From contig JAGASJ010000087.1 of NCBI GenBank assembly GCA_017621795.1, positions 30,178-94,177 on the forward strand: DNA of 64,000 nucleotides. The letters run 5' to 3'. The translations under genes and the position numbers were made by a program. Positions 18,016 through 26,990 of the stretch are shown in pieces (the stretch's first letter is position 1; each line of letters begins with the position of its first letter). The notes beneath the pieces are model-generated. The model did no database searches, was not told where the DNA came from, and saw only the letters and a program-made list of their open reading frames with translations. The stretch is from Oscillospiraceae bacterium. GTDB taxonomy: Bacteria; Bacillota; Clostridia; Oscillospirales; Oscillospiraceae.

Positions 18016-18717
18016 ATGAAGAAGTTAGTGAACATCCTGTTGGTTTTGGTGATGCTTTTCAGCATCGCTGTGCCCGCTGCCGCTGTGAACGAAGACTTTG
18101 TACCCAGCATCACCGAGAAGGACGCACCTGAATTGGTGGAGCAGGGCACCGACGAAAACGGCCAGCCCATTTACGGCGAAGTCGTGGACGCAGACGGTAA
18201 TGTTGTTTTTTCAGTTGGTGACGGCGTGATCCGTATTACTCCGCTGTCCAAGCTGGAGGAGCTGCGTAAAATTGACGTACCTGCCGCCGAAATGCTGGAA
18301 TTTGTATATGAATTCCTGCAGAAGAACAGCTATTATTTTGGCAGAGAAACGGTTGTACGCGACCTGTTCGACGTGACCGTTGTCAGCCGCGAGCTGGAGG
18401 AAGCGTTGGCACCCAAGGGCCAAACCATTACCCTGCGCTTCAATCTGAACGTGGCCGCTGATACCGAGCTGGAAGTGCGCACCTACAAGAACGACGAGTG
18501 GGTCGATGTAGTGGATGTGGTGAACAACGGCGATGGCACTGTCAGCGTGACCTTCGAGGATTTCTGCCCTGTTGCTTTCATTGTTGGTCACGTACAGATG
18601 GCAGGCGAAAAGGATTCCACCTGCTGGATCTGGTGGGTCGTGATCATTGTGGCTCTGCTGCTGATCGCTCTGCTGATCTTCTTGCTGTGGCGCAACAAAA
18701 AGAATAAGAAGGCCTAA
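18016..18717 (+). CDS. Signal-peptide, single-anchor membrane protein of unknown function
   Basis: A 233-residue protein I do not recognise. It has a clear signal peptide (MKKLVNILLVLVMLFSIAVP, then AAA), an acidic extracellular part with beta-rich segments, one C-terminal helix (WWVVIIVALLLIALLIFLLW) and a Lys-rich tail. A 40-residue stretch near 135-190 (KGQTITLRFNLNV through VSVTFEDFCPVAFIV) looks like a small beta-sandwich. It lies between the PHP phosphatase and LCP genes in the glycan cluster with a GGAGATGATATT ribosome region. A role in envelope or glycan assembly is inferred from position only. Confidence 0.7.
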   Translation: MKKLVNILLVLVMLFSIAVPAAAVNEDFVPSITEKDAPELVEQGTDENGQPIYGEVVDADGNVVFSVGDGVIRITPLSKLEELRKIDVPAAEMLEFVYEFLQKNSYYFGRETVVRDLFDVTVVSRELEEALAPKGQTITLRFNLNVAADTELEVRTYKNDEWVDVVDVVNNGDGTVSVTFEDFCPVAFIVGHVQMAGEKDSTCWIWWVVIIVALLLIALLIFLLWRNKKNKKA

Positions 18718-18740
18718 TGAACAGGAAATGAGTTGGTGAA

Positions 18741-19715
18741 ATGAGCACAAGGCATCATTTGCTGAAGGTGCTGGCAATCATCGCAATCGTTGCATTGGTT
18801 TTTGTGGTCGTGTTTTCCGCACTGCATCTTGCGGAGTCCTCTCTGGTCAAGAAAAACCCGGTAGAGGATCAGCATACCTCCAAGACCATTGTTCGGGACG
18901 GGGTGGCTTATTACCCCCGCCAGGACATTACAACGGTGCTCCTGATCGGCGTTGACGATTCGGGAGAAAAGGTGGGCAGTGTATCCTACCGAAACGATGG
19001 GCACGCAGATGTGCTTTTGCTGGCAATTTTAGACGACACGAATAAAACCTATAACATTATCTCTGTGAACCGAGATTCCATGGTTACAATGCCTGTTTTG
19101 GGCATTGGCGGTCGCCCTGCAGATACCCGCTACGGGCAAATTGCGCTCAGCCATACTTACGGCGGCGGTTTGGAAGACAGCTGCGAAAATGTAAAAAAGA
19201 CGGTATCCGACCTGTTCTGTGGCATTGGCATTGATTACTATGCCGCAATGAATATGGACGGTGTGCCGGTTTTGAACGACGCGGTAGGCGGCGTTGAGGT
19301 AGAGGTAGTGGACGATTTCTCCGGCATAGACGATACCATTGAAATGGGTACGGTGGTGCTGAAGGGAGAGCAAGCGCTGAACTTCGTGCGGATTCGTATG
19401 GGCGTAGGTGACCAGCTGAATTTGTCCCGAATGGATCGTCAAAAAGCCTTTATGGATGGCTTTATTCAGAAAATTCGCGGCCAGTCCGACGGGTATTTGC
19501 TGGATCTGTACGACAAGGTTGCCGACTATGTGGTAACCGACTGTAACGGCAATGCAATGGCAGATCTTGCAAGTCGCTTTGCAGAATACAGCTTGGATGA
19601 GATCGTTTATCTGAAGGGCGAAAATGTGAAGGGCGAGGTCTTTATGGAGTACCATTTAGACGCGGATGCGCTGGATCAGATGACTGTTGAGCTTCTCTAT
19701 GAGCCTAAAAAATAA
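18741..19715 (+). CDS. LytR-CpsA-Psr (LCP) family glycopolymer ligase
   Basis: A 324-residue protein with one N-terminal membrane helix (residues about 11-30) and an extracellular LCP domain. Recognisable segments are TVLLIGVDDSG, HADVLLLAILD, INSVNRDS-type ISVNRDSMV, YGGG, NDAVGGVEVEV and the Arg-containing FVRIRMGVGDQLNLSRMDRQ. LCP enzymes transfer glycopolymers from the undecaprenyl carrier to peptidoglycan. As the last gene of the cluster it is the likely attachment step. A strong terminator follows at 19728. The ribosome site is weak (GTTGGTG), suggesting coupling to the preceding gene. Confidence 0.9.
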   Translation: MSTRHHLLKVLAIIAIVALVFVVVFSALHLAESSLVKKNPVEDQHTSKTIVRDGVAYYPRQDITTVLLIGVDDSGEKVGSVSYRNDGHADVLLLAILDDTNKTYNIISVNRDSMVTMPVLGIGGRPADTRYGQIALSHTYGGGLEDSCENVKKTVSDLFCGIGIDYYAAMNMDGVPVLNDAVGGVEVEVVDDFSGIDDTIEMGTVVLKGEQALNFVRIRMGVGDQLNLSRMDRQKAFMDGFIQKIRGQSDGYLLDLYDKVADYVVTDCNGNAMADLASRFAEYSLDEIVYLKGENVKGEVFMEYHLDADALDQMTVELLYEPKK

Positions 19716-19727
19716 TAAAGATGGCAA

Positions 19728-19762
19728 AAGGGAGTGTTGCAAATTGTATGCAACACTCCCTT
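19728..19762 (+). terminator. Terminator of the exopolysaccharide cluster
   Basis: AAGGGAGTGTTGC (19728-19740) and GCAACACTCCCTT (19750-19762) form a perfect 13-bp stem with a 9-nt loop. The A/T flanks allow it to work in either direction. It closes the glycan cluster. Confidence 0.8.
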
Positions 19763-19838
19763 CCGCATTTTATCGAAAGCAAAAAAATTCTAAGTCAAAA
19801 GACAGCGCGTTTTGGTTTCAAATACGCGCATTTCCTTG

Positions 19839-19866
19839 TTGCAATTACGAAAAAAACCGCTATAAT
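19839..19866 (+). promoter_or_regulatory. Promoter of the sugar-utilisation operon
   Basis: TTGCAA (19839-19844), a 16-bp spacer and a perfect TATAAT (19861-19866), about 70 bp before the first gene. The rest of the 19716-19936 gap holds the terminator at 19728 and no gene I can support. No operator or cre-like site is obvious. Confidence 0.6.
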
Positions 19867-19936
19867 GGAACATAGGACAGACTGCATACTGCTCCGTAAT
19901 GGACGGGGTATGATTTGATGAAAAGGACTGTGTCAA

Positions 19937-20962
19937 ATGAAAGAATTTTCATATCGAGCAGACAATGCGGTGATCGCACTGGAATCACCATCACACTACA
20001 TTTGGGATTGCTCGGTGATTTACGCCGAAGGCAAGTACCACATGTTTTCTTCCCGCTGGCCTCGGGAGCTGGGCTTTGGCTGGAACTGGGTATATAACTC
20101 AGAAATTGCCCACTTCGTGTCAGACAAGCCGGAAGGACCGTATACCTTCCTGCGGGTGGTTTTACCCCGTCGGGGACGGGAATACTTTGACGGAATGAAT
20201 ACCCACAATACCTGTGTTCGCTACTGGAACGGAAAATATTACCTCTATTATATGGGCACCACCTACGGCGGCCCTGTTCCTTCAGAGGAGCAATCCCCGG
20301 AACGGAACGTAGAGGTGTGGAATCGTAAACGCATTGGTATTGCGGTGGCAGATTCCATATATGGGGAATTTGTCCGTCAGGACCGTCCGGCGCTGGAGCC
20401 TCGGGGCTGTCAGTGGTGGGATTGCACCATCACCACCAATCCTGCGGTTGCCATTTTGCCCGATGGGAAGACTTATATGATCTATAAATCCCGTTCCCAC
20501 GCCGGTGCAACGCTGAAGCTGGGCATTGCGGTGGCAGACCGTCCCGACGGTCCGTTTACCCGATTGAGCGATGAGCCGATTTTGGCAATGGAGCATCCGG
20601 ATATGCACGTGGAAGACCCCTTCCTGTGGTACGATGCGCAGAGAAAGAAATTCTGCGTAATAGCCAAGGACGACAGCAAAAACGGCCACTATGGCGTGAC
20701 AGGGGAGTGGGGCTGCGGCTTCTATGCCGAAAGCGATGATTGCATCCATTTTCATATTCCCGAGGATCCCAAGGTGTTTTCCCGCACAGTCCACTGGGCA
20801 GACGGAACAACCACCCAGCAGGGCAATATGGAGCGAACTTGGGTGCTGTTTGACCAGGCAGGACAGCCGGCATATCTGTTCAATGCCAGCGGTGCAGGCC
20901 CGATCCCCTATAGTTTTGAAGGGAAAACCTATGTGGTTGCCCAGAAGTTTGAAAAGATCTGA
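19937..20962 (+). CDS. Glycoside hydrolase, five-bladed beta-propeller (GH43-like, clan GH-F type)
   Basis: A 341-residue protein without a signal peptide, so it probably acts in the cytoplasm. It shows repeating blade-like segments (SVIYAEGKYHMFSSRW, CVRYWNGKYYLYYMGTTY, ILPDGKTYMIYKSRS, FLWYDAQRKKFCVIAKDD) as in GH43/GH117-like beta-propellers. It is the first gene of a sugar operon, with an AAGGA ribosome site at 19923. The substrate cannot be read from sequence; the downstream isomerases suggest an oligosaccharide carrying fucose, mannose, lyxose or a similar sugar. Fold assignment is fairly firm, family number less so. Confidence 0.65.
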   Translation: MKEFSYRADNAVIALESPSHYIWDCSVIYAEGKYHMFSSRWPRELGFGWNWVYNSEIAHFVSDKPEGPYTFLRVVLPRRGREYFDGMNTHNTCVRYWNGKYYLYYMGTTYGGPVPSEEQSPERNVEVWNRKRIGIAVADSIYGEFVRQDRPALEPRGCQWWDCTITTNPAVAILPDGKTYMIYKSRSHAGATLKLGIAVADRPDGPFTRLSDEPILAMEHPDMHVEDPFLWYDAQRKKFCVIAKDDSKNGHYGVTGEWGCGFYAESDDCIHFHIPEDPKVFSRTVHWADGTTTQQGNMERTWVLFDQAGQPAYLFNASGAGPIPYSFEGKTYVVAQKFEKI

Positions 20963-20976
20963 TTGGAGGATATCTT

Positions 20977-21531
20977 ATGAAAAAAGTTGTGTTGTTAGGC
21001 GATTCTATCCGGGCGATCGGCTATGGCCGCAAAGTACCGGAAATGCTGGGTGAGGAGTATACGGTATGGCAAAGCGAAGATAACTGCCGCTTTGTAAAGT
21101 ATACCCTGCGGATGCTTTTCGAGTGGAGAGAGGATATCAAGGACGCAGACATCATCCACTGGAATAACGGCCTGTGGGACACCTCCACAGGACTGTTCGA
21201 CGACGGTGGAAAGCCCTTCACCGAGGAAGAGGAATATGTGGCCAATATGCTGCGGGTAGCAGAGGAACTGCTGAAGATCACCCCCAACGTGATTTTTGCC
21301 ACCACTACCCCTGTTCACCCGGAATATCAGTATAACAGCAACGAGGTCATTAAGCGCTACAATGCGGTCCTCGTTCCCAAGCTGCAGGCAATGGGCATTC
21401 GCATTAACGATCTGCACAGCTTGGTCTCTCAGGATGTGGAAGGCTATATCTGCGAGGATCAGCTGCACCTGAATGAAAAGGGTGCGGAAGCTTGCGCCAA
21501 GCAGGTGGTAAATGCTATTCGCTCCATTTAA
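20977..21531 (+). CDS. SGNH/GDSL-family hydrolase (probable carbohydrate esterase)
   Basis: A 184-residue cytoplasmic hydrolase. The nucleophile block is LLGDSIR (Ser-10), the Asn block is HWNNGLWD, and the catalytic Asp-His pair lies in EDQLHLNEKG. It starts 14 bp after the glycosidase gene with GGAGG. Family members remove acetyl or other acyl groups from sugars. A second SGNH gene occurs at 22260 in the same operon, so the substrate is probably acylated at more than one position or type (inference). Confidence 0.8.
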   Translation: MKKVVLLGDSIRAIGYGRKVPEMLGEEYTVWQSEDNCRFVKYTLRMLFEWREDIKDADIIHWNNGLWDTSTGLFDDGGKPFTEEEEYVANMLRVAEELLKITPNVIFATTTPVHPEYQYNSNEVIKRYNAVLVPKLQAMGIRINDLHSLVSQDVEGYICEDQLHLNEKGAEACAKQVVNAIRSI

Positions 21532-21573
21532 ATACATAAAACCGTTTTTTAAAATTAGTCTGGAGGAATCATT

Positions 21574-22260
21574 ATGAAGCGTTCTGAAATCAACAAAGCA
21601 CTTAAAGAGCTGGAAGCCGCCTGCGAGCAGTATCGCTGCTACCTGCCCCCCTTCTGCCACTTTACCCCGGAGCAGTGGCAAAACATTGGTCACGAATATG
21701 ACGAAGTCCGCGACTGTATGCTGGGCTGGGACATTACCGATTACGGTATGGGCGATTTTGAGAAGATGGGCTTTTCTCTGATCACTATTCGTAACGGCAA
21801 CCGCGCTATGGCAGACAAGTATCCCAAGGTTTACGCAGAAAAGCTGCTGTATCTGAAGGACGGTCAGTATGCGCCCAACCACTTCCACTGGTATAAAACC
21901 GAGGATATCATCAATCGCGGCGGCGGAAATGTGCTGATTCGTGTGTACAACAGCCTGCCCAACGAGGAAATTGACTACGAATCCGATGTTACCGTCCACA
22001 CCGATGGCCGTACATACACTGTGCCTGCAGGCAGTCAGATTCGCCTGACGCCCGGTGAGAGTATCCACATTCAGCAGTTCTTGTACCACGACTTTACGGT
22101 AGAGCCCGGCTCCGGAAACGTATTGCTGGGCGAAGTGAGCCAGTGCAATGACGATAATACCGACAACCGCTTCAATCCTCCTGTGGGTCGTTTCCCCACC
22201 ATCGAGGAGGACGAGGCACCCTACCGTCTGCTGTGCAACGAGTATCCGGAGGCAAAGTAA
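21574..22260 (+). CDS. D-lyxose/D-mannose-type ketol isomerase
   Basis: A 228-residue cupin-type sugar isomerase of the D-lyxose isomerase family, which interconverts D-lyxose with D-xylulose and D-mannose with D-fructose. Metal-binding residues are visible in PNHFHWYKTEDIINRGGG (two His and a Glu) with a later His in ESIHIQQFLYHDF. The length matches the family. A GGAGGAAT ribosome site precedes ATG 21574, and the stop overlaps the next ATG by one base (TAATG). With the PfkB kinase downstream, mannose to fructose to fructose-6-phosphate is a plausible route (inference). Confidence 0.85.
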   Translation: MKRSEINKALKELEAACEQYRCYLPPFCHFTPEQWQNIGHEYDEVRDCMLGWDITDYGMGDFEKMGFSLITIRNGNRAMADKYPKVYAEKLLYLKDGQYAPNHFHWYKTEDIINRGGGNVLIRVYNSLPNEEIDYESDVTVHTDGRTYTVPAGSQIRLTPGESIHIQQFLYHDFTVEPGSGNVLLGEVSQCNDDNTDNRFNPPVGRFPTIEEDEAPYRLLCNEYPEAK

Positions 22261-22874
22261 TGAAGATTTTATTTCAGGGAGATAGTATTACAGATGCCGG
22301 TCGGGATTACGCTGACCCCCATAACTTAGGCTTCGGCTATCCCAAATATGCCGCAGAGCTGCTCAAAGCCCAATATCCCGATGTTTCCTTCGAGTTTGTG
22401 AATTTGGGTATTAGCGGCAATCAGACCAAGGACCTGCTGGAAAGAGTGGAAACAGATTTTGTGGACATTCAGCCGGATATTGTGTCGATCATGATCGGCG
22501 TCAATGATGTGTGGCACCACGCAGAGGATCGTTCCTGGATCCCGAATGATGTGTTTGAAGAGCGGTACCGCCGCGTTCTGCAGGCTTTAAAGGACCGCAC
22601 AAACGCCAAAATCATGATCATTGAGCCGTTTTTGATTCCGGTGGAGGACAAGCTGTTCTTCCGTGAGGACCTTTCACCGAAGATCGAGATCATCCGCAAG
22701 CTGGCAAGAGAATTTGCGGATGTATATCTGCCCACGGATGGGCTGCTGCACGCCGCGATGATCGGCAAAGAGCCAACAGCGTTTGCTGCGGATGGCGTGC
22801 ACCCCACCCAATACGGTGCAGAGTATATCGGAGGGCTGTACGCACAGTACATTGCTCCCCTTATTAAAGAATAA
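22260..22874 (+). CDS. SGNH/GDSL-family hydrolase (second copy in operon)
   Basis: A 204-residue hydrolase with LFQGDSITDAG (nucleophile Ser), MIGVNDVWH (Asn block) and DGVHPTQYG (Asp/His), a textbook SGNH esterase arrangement. I place the start at ATG 22260, which overlaps the isomerase stop and has GGAGG at about 22248; a longer frame from 22233 lies inside the isomerase gene. It differs clearly from the SGNH gene at 20977, so it is not a recent duplicate. It probably deacylates a sugar in the cytoplasm. Confidence 0.85.
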   Translation: MKILFQGDSITDAGRDYADPHNLGFGYPKYAAELLKAQYPDVSFEFVNLGISGNQTKDLLERVETDFVDIQPDIVSIMIGVNDVWHHAEDRSWIPNDVFEERYRRVLQALKDRTNAKIMIIEPFLIPVEDKLFFREDLSPKIEIIRKLAREFADVYLPTDGLLHAAMIGKEPTAFAADGVHPTQYGAEYIGGLYAQYIAPLIKE

Positions 22875-22886
22875 GGAGATAATCCT

Positions 22887-23831
22887 ATGGATGTAGTTGC
22901 ATTGGGCGAATTGCTGATCGACTTCGCCACAATTACCACAGATGCGGATGGCTACCCCACAATGGCGGCCCATCCCGGCGGCGCGCCTGCAAATTTCCTG
23001 GCCGCGCTGACCAAATTCGGCTGTAAGACCGCCCTTCTGGGCAAGGTGGGCAATGATGCCTTCGGCAAGCTGCTCACAGGCACCCTGATCAGGGCGGATA
23101 TTGAGACCTCCGGCCTGATCGTTGCAGAGGATGTGTTTACCACACTGGCTTTTGTCACCTTCGATGAAAGCGGCGACCGTTCCTTCAGTTTTGCCCGCAA
23201 GCCCGGCGCGGATACCCGTATGTCATACGAGGAGCTGAATTTGAAGCTGATCGAGGATGCAAAGGTGTTCCACTTTGGCACATTGTCTCTTACTGATGAG
23301 CCTGCCCGTACCGCCACCTATAAGGCGGTTGCCTATGCCAAGAGCCTGGGCAAGATGATCACCTATGATCCCAATCTGCGCAAGCCCTTGTGGAGCAGTA
23401 TGGACGAATGCAAAAAGCAGCTTTTATGGGGCCTCAGCCAGGCAGATGTGGTAAAGATCAGCGATGAGGAAGTGGAATTTTTGTTTGGCTGTACGCCTGA
23501 AGAAGGCGCAGACAAGCTGCTGGGCGAATTTGGTGTGACGCTGGCAATGGTCACCTTAGGACCGAACGGCGCATACCTGAAGAACAAAACTGCCAGCACC
23601 TACGTGAAGTGCCCCAAGGTCCACCCCATCGACACCACCGGCGCCGGAGACATTTTCGGCGGCAGTGCAGTCAGCCGTCTGCTGAAGCTGGGCAAGGATC
23701 CCGGCGTGCTCAATGCAGAAGAGCTGCACTATGTGGGTAGCTTTGCGTCCGCAGCCGCAAGTCTTTCCACAGAGAAGCAGGGCGGCATTTCCAGCATTCC
23801 CGAGGAAGCTGAAGTATTGGCACATCTTTAA
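22887..23831 (+). CDS. PfkB-family sugar kinase (fructokinase-like)
   Basis: A 314-residue ribokinase-family kinase. It has GELLIDFAT at the N-terminus, HPGGAPANF (sugar-binding signature 1) and [11 protein letters not shown] (signature 2 with catalytic Asp), typical of ScrK fructokinases. It would phosphorylate the ketose made by the isomerases in this operon. It starts 12 bp after the SGNH gene with AAGGAG. Fructose is the most likely substrate by family. Since no FucK is present, it might also act on L-fuculose or a related ketose (inference). Confidence 0.85.
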   Translation: MDVVALGELLIDFATITTDADGYPTMAAHPGGAPANFLAALTKFGCKTALLGKVGNDAFGKLLTGTLIRADIETSGLIVAEDVFTTLAFVTFDESGDRSFSFARKPGADTRMSYEELNLKLIEDAKVFHFGTLSLTDEPARTATYKAVAYAKSLGKMITYDPNLRKPLWSSMDECKKQLLWGLSQADVVKISDEEVEFLFGCTPEEGADKLLGEFGVTLAMVTLGPNGAYLKNKTASTYVKCPKVHPIDTTGAGDIFGGSAVSRLLKLGKDPGVLNAEELHYVGSFASAAASLSTEKQGGISSIPEEAEVLAHL

Positions 23832-23874
23832 TCCGCTGAAGACAGCGTTACATCATTTTTTTGGAGGAATCTGT

Positions 23875-25701
23875 ATGAAAAACCGTTACATTGGAGATTA
23901 CCCTGTAATTGGCATTCGTCCCATCGTGGATGGCCGACGTGGCCCGATGATGCTCCGTGAATCCTTGGAGCCGATTGTTTGGGCAATGGCAAACGCCGCC
24001 AAAAAGCTGTTTGAGGAGAATCTGTTTTACTCCAACGGCGAGCCTGTCAAGGTCGTTATGGCGGATACCTGCATTGGTCGCGTGCCTGAAGCGGCTGCCT
24101 GCGCCAACAAATTCAAAAAAGAAGGCGTAGACATCACCTTGTCCGTAACACCCTGCTGGTGCTACGGCTCTGAGACTATGGATATGGATCCCACTACCAT
24201 TAAGGGCGTATGGGGCTTTAACGGCACCGAGCGTCCCGGCGCTGTGTATTTGGCCGCTGTTTTGGCAGGTCACGCACAGAAGGGTCTGCCCGCCTTTGGC
24301 ATCTACGGTCATGAGGTACAGGATCGGGATCAGATCACAGAAGTACCCGAGGATGTAAAAGAAAAGCTGCTGCGCTTTGGCCGTGCCGCACTGGCCGTTG
24401 CCACCATGCGCGGCAAGTCCTACCTGCAGATCGGTTCTCAGTGTATGGGTATTGCCGGCTCCATTATGGATCAGGACTTTATGGAATCCTACCTGGGTAT
24501 GCGTGTTGAGTCTGTAGACGAGGTAGAGATCCTGCGCCGTATGGAAGAAGGCATCTATGACGAGGAAGCCTTCCGGAAGGCACTGGCCTGGACCAAGGAG
24601 CACTGCAAAGAGGGTCGGGACGATAACCCCGAGTCCGTCTCCTTCCTGGGCAAGGACCACAAAATCAAGTTTACCCCCGAGGAAAAGGAAAAGCAGTGGG
24701 AATTTACCGTCAAGATGTACTGCATCATCAAGGATCTGATGGCAGGCAATCCCAACCTGCCGGATAAGTTTGAGGAAGAGAAGGTTGGCCACAACGCTAT
24801 TGCAGGCGGCTTCCAGGGTCAGCGTCAGTGGACGGACCACTGGCCCAACTGTGACTATCCTGAGGCACTGCTCTCCTCCACCTTCGACTATGAAGGCGCC
24901 CGTGAGCCCTACACACTGGCTACCGAAAACGACGTGCTCAACGGCCTGGGTATGCTGTTTATGCGTTTGCTGACCCACCGGGCTCAGATCTTCGCGGACG
25001 TGCGTACATACTGGTCCGGCGAGGCAACACAGCGGGTCACCGGCTACAAGCTGGAGGGTAAGGCGGCTGAGTCCAACGGTATTATCCACCTGCTGAACTC
25101 CGGCGCGGCCTGTTTGGATGCCTGCGGTGAGTGCACCGACGAAAACGGCAATGCCATTATGAAGAAGTGGTGGGAAGTCACCGAGGAAGACATCAAGAAG
25201 ATGACCGATGCCACCGTATGGTGTGAGGCAGGCTTCGATAACTTCCGCGGCGGCGGATTCTCCAGCCACTATACCACCCGTGCAGAGATGCCCTGTACCA
25301 TGATTCGTCTGAATCTGGTTAAGGGATTGGGCCCTGTTCTGCAGATCGCAGAAGGCTGGACCGTCCGTCTGCCGGATGAGGTTTCCGACAAGCTGATGGA
25401 GCGTACCAACCCCACCTGGCCCTGCACCTGGTTCGCACCCCGTTGCGACGGCAAGGAGGGCTCTCCCTTCAAGACTGCATACGAAGTGATGCAGAACTGG
25501 GGCGCAAACCACGGCGCAATTTCCTACGGCCACATCGGTGCAGACCTGATCACCATGTGCTCTATGCTGCGCATTCCTGTGTGTATGCACAACGTGCCGG
25601 AGGAGGACATCTTCCGTCCCGCCGCATGGAACGCCTTTGGTATGGACAAGGAAGGTCAGGACTATCGCGCCTGCGCAACCTACGGCCCGCTTTATAAGTA
25701 A
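23875..25701 (+). CDS. fucI: L-fucose isomerase
   Basis: A 608-residue L-fucose/D-arabinose isomerase, the usual length. The N-terminus [17 protein letters not shown] and the C-terminus [16 protein letters not shown] are hallmark FucI segments; [17 protein letters not shown] is also conserved. It makes L-fuculose from L-fucose (or D-ribulose from D-arabinose) using Mn2+. The start is ATG 23875, preceded by TTGGAGGAAT; the open frame runs on upstream inside the kinase gene, but that part is not conserved. A 9-bp hairpin separates it from fucU. No fuculokinase or fuculose aldolase gene is nearby, which is unusual. Confidence 0.93.
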   Translation: MKNRYIGDYPVIGIRPIVDGRRGPMMLRESLEPIVWAMANAAKKLFEENLFYSNGEPVKVVMADTCIGRVPEAAACANKFKKEGVDITLSVTPCWCYGSETMDMDPTTIKGVWGFNGTERPGAVYLAAVLAGHAQKGLPAFGIYGHEVQDRDQITEVPEDVKEKLLRFGRAALAVATMRGKSYLQIGSQCMGIAGSIMDQDFMESYLGMRVESVDEVEILRRMEEGIYDEEAFRKALAWTKEHCKEGRDDNPESVSFLGKDHKIKFTPEEKEKQWEFTVKMYCIIKDLMAGNPNLPDKFEEEKVGHNAIAGGFQGQRQWTDHWPNCDYPEALLSSTFDYEGAREPYTLATENDVLNGLGMLFMRLLTHRAQIFADVRTYWSGEATQRVTGYKLEGKAAESNGIIHLLNSGAACLDACGECTDENGNAIMKKWWEVTEEDIKKMTDATVWCEAGFDNFRGGGFSSHYTTRAEMPCTMIRLNLVKGLGPVLQIAEGWTVRLPDEVSDKLMERTNPTWPCTWFAPRCDGKEGSPFKTAYEVMQNWGANHGAISYGHIGADLITMCSMLRIPVCMHNVPEEDIFRPAAWNAFGMDKEGQDYRACATYGPLYK

Positions 25702-25709
25702 TAAACCAA

Positions 25710-25734
25710 GGTGGCGGCGTTTAAAGCCGCCACC
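25710..25734 (+). promoter_or_regulatory. Intercistronic hairpin between fucI and fucU
   Basis: GGTGGCGGC (25710-25718) pairs perfectly with GCCGCCACC (25726-25734). There is no T-run, so it is more likely an mRNA-stability or processing element than a terminator. Confidence 0.55.
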
Positions 25735-25755
25735 CATTTATAAGGAGATACGCTT

Positions 25756-26205
25756 ATGCTTAAAAATATTCCGCCGATTCTCTCCCCGGAACTACTGAAG
25801 GTGCTGTGCGAGATGGGGCATAGTGACCGCATTTGCATCGGTGACGGCAACTTCCCCGGTGCGGCAATGGCCAAGGCGAAAAACGCCATTTTCCTCCGCG
25901 CTGACGGTCACGGCGTGCCTGAATTGCTGGATGCCATTTTACAGGTGATGCCTTTGGACACCTACATTGAAAAGCCCGTCGTTTTGATGGAAAAGATGGA
26001 TTGCGATAAGGACCTGGATATTCCTGTTTGGAAGACCTATAAGGAGATCGTGGCAAAGCACGATGACCGCGGTGAAAATGCGGTAGGCAATATCGACCGC
26101 TTCAAGTTCTACGAGGAAGCCAAGGATTGCTATTGCGTGATCCAAACCGGCGAGACCGAGATCTATGCCAACGTCATTCTCCAAAAGGGCGTTATTAAGC
26201 TTTAA
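25756..26205 (+). CDS. fucU: L-fucose mutarotase (FucU/RbsD family)
   Basis: A 149-residue FucU/RbsD-family mutarotase that interconverts alpha and beta anomers of the sugar and feeds the correct form to FucI. Marks are LKVLCEMGHSDRICIGDGNFP with the catalytic His near residue 22, LDAILQVMPLDTY, and C-terminal QTGETEIYANVILQKGV. It follows fucI by 54 bp with AAGGAGATA and ends the operon before a bidirectional terminator. Confidence 0.93.
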   Translation: MLKNIPPILSPELLKVLCEMGHSDRICIGDGNFPGAAMAKAKNAIFLRADGHGVPELLDAILQVMPLDTYIEKPVVLMEKMDCDKDLDIPVWKTYKEIVAKHDDRGENAVGNIDRFKFYEEAKDCYCVIQTGETEIYANVILQKGVIKL

Positions 26206-26225
26206 AATCCGAAGAATTGTATATG

Positions 26226-26263
26226 AAAAAGTGCGTTGCTTTATTTCAAGCAACGCACTTTTT
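26226..26263. terminator. Bidirectional terminator between fucU and the barnase-like gene
   Basis: AAAAAGTGCGTTGCTT (26226-26241) and AAGCAACGCACTTTTT (26248-26263) form a perfect 16-bp stem with A/T runs on both sides. It separates convergent transcripts; the stop of the minus-strand gene lies at 26265-26267. Confidence 0.92.
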
Positions 26264-26264
26264 G

Positions 26265-26966
26265 TCAGTATAATCGGGTAAAGGAGCGATAGTGATCGCT
26301 GGTGTAGTAAACGATGCCGGTTTTTGTGTAGACCAGCCGTTTGCTGCCGCGACTGCCGGAAGTGGAGTAAAGTGTGCCAATGTCACATTCGTAATAGGTC
26401 TGCCCATCCGGGAGCAATCCTTCGTAGTTGTAGAATCGGTCACCGCCAATGCAGTATCCATTTTTGGATAACACCTTGGGAGCGGTGCTTCCAAAGCGGT
26501 TTTGGGCCTGACTTTTGGTGATAAAGTTGGAGGGCAGACAGTGATAGGTGTGAATGTAGGCCGCAACCTCATCTTTATAAGTAAGACCGGTGGCAGGCGG
26601 TTCGGTAGGCTTTTCGGTAGGCGGTTCGGTAGGCTTCTGCGTGGGCGCCTCGGTGGGTGCTTCGGTGGGTGCCTCGGTGGGTGCTTCGGTGGGTGCCTCG
26701 GTAGGAGCCTGAGTAGGAGCTTCCGTCGGTGCCTGGGTAGGTCTTTCGGTGGGCTTTTCCGTGGGTCGCGGGGCAGGAGCCTGCGTAGGCGGCTCGGTGA
26801 CCTCCGGCTCTGTGGTTTCCGGTACGGTGGTCTCCGGCACGGTGGTCTGTACGATGGCATCTGTTGTGACCTGGGTGGTTTCGGGAAGCTGCGGGCTTTG
26901 CGGCGCACAGCCTGCCATAGACAGAAGCAGTAATAAGGCTAAAAATAAAGATGTAAGCTTTTTCAT
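26265..26966 (-). CDS. Barnase-family ribonuclease displayed as a lipoprotein
   Basis: A 233-residue protein in three parts. It has a lipoprotein signal peptide with lipobox SMAGC (Cys-20), a Pro/Thr/Glu-rich linker of about 100 residues built from PTEAPTE-like repeats, and a C-terminal barnase domain (residues 127-233). The barnase catalytic set is intact by alignment to family memory: Glu in TYYECD (193), Arg in SGSRGSKR (206 and 210), and His in SDHYRSF (225). The enzyme should hydrolyse RNA outside the membrane. The barstar-like gene 24 bp upstream protects the cell before export. Possible roles are RNA scavenging or contact-dependent competition (inference). Confidence 0.9.
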   Translation of the reverse strand: MKKLTSLFLALLLLLSMAGCAPQSPQLPETTQVTTDAIVQTTVPETTVPETTEPEVTEPPTQAPAPRPTEKPTERPTQAPTEAPTQAPTEAPTEAPTEAPTEAPTEAPTQKPTEPPTEKPTEPPATGLTYKDEVAAYIHTYHCLPSNFITKSQAQNRFGSTAPKVLSKNGYCIGGDRFYNYEGLLPDGQTYYECDIGTLYSTSGSRGSKRLVYTKTGIVYYTSDHYRSFTRLY

Positions 26967-26990
26967 TTCTCTATGATCCTTATGTATATA

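Noticed and set aside
23713-23874. N-terminal extension of FucI
   Set aside because: The frame is open upstream, but it runs through the kinase gene; the conserved start and TTGGAGGAAT site support ATG 23875.
23848-25737. 629-codon open frame opposite fucI
   Set aside because: A shadow of a highly conserved gene; no ribosome site and no domain.
26640-26760. Possible CRISPR or satellite array
   Set aside because: Short repeats are codons of the Pro/Thr/Glu linker within a single open frame.
26502-26933. Gly-rich plus-strand frame opposite the barnase linker
   Set aside because: It is the complement of the PTE repeats and has no ribosome site.
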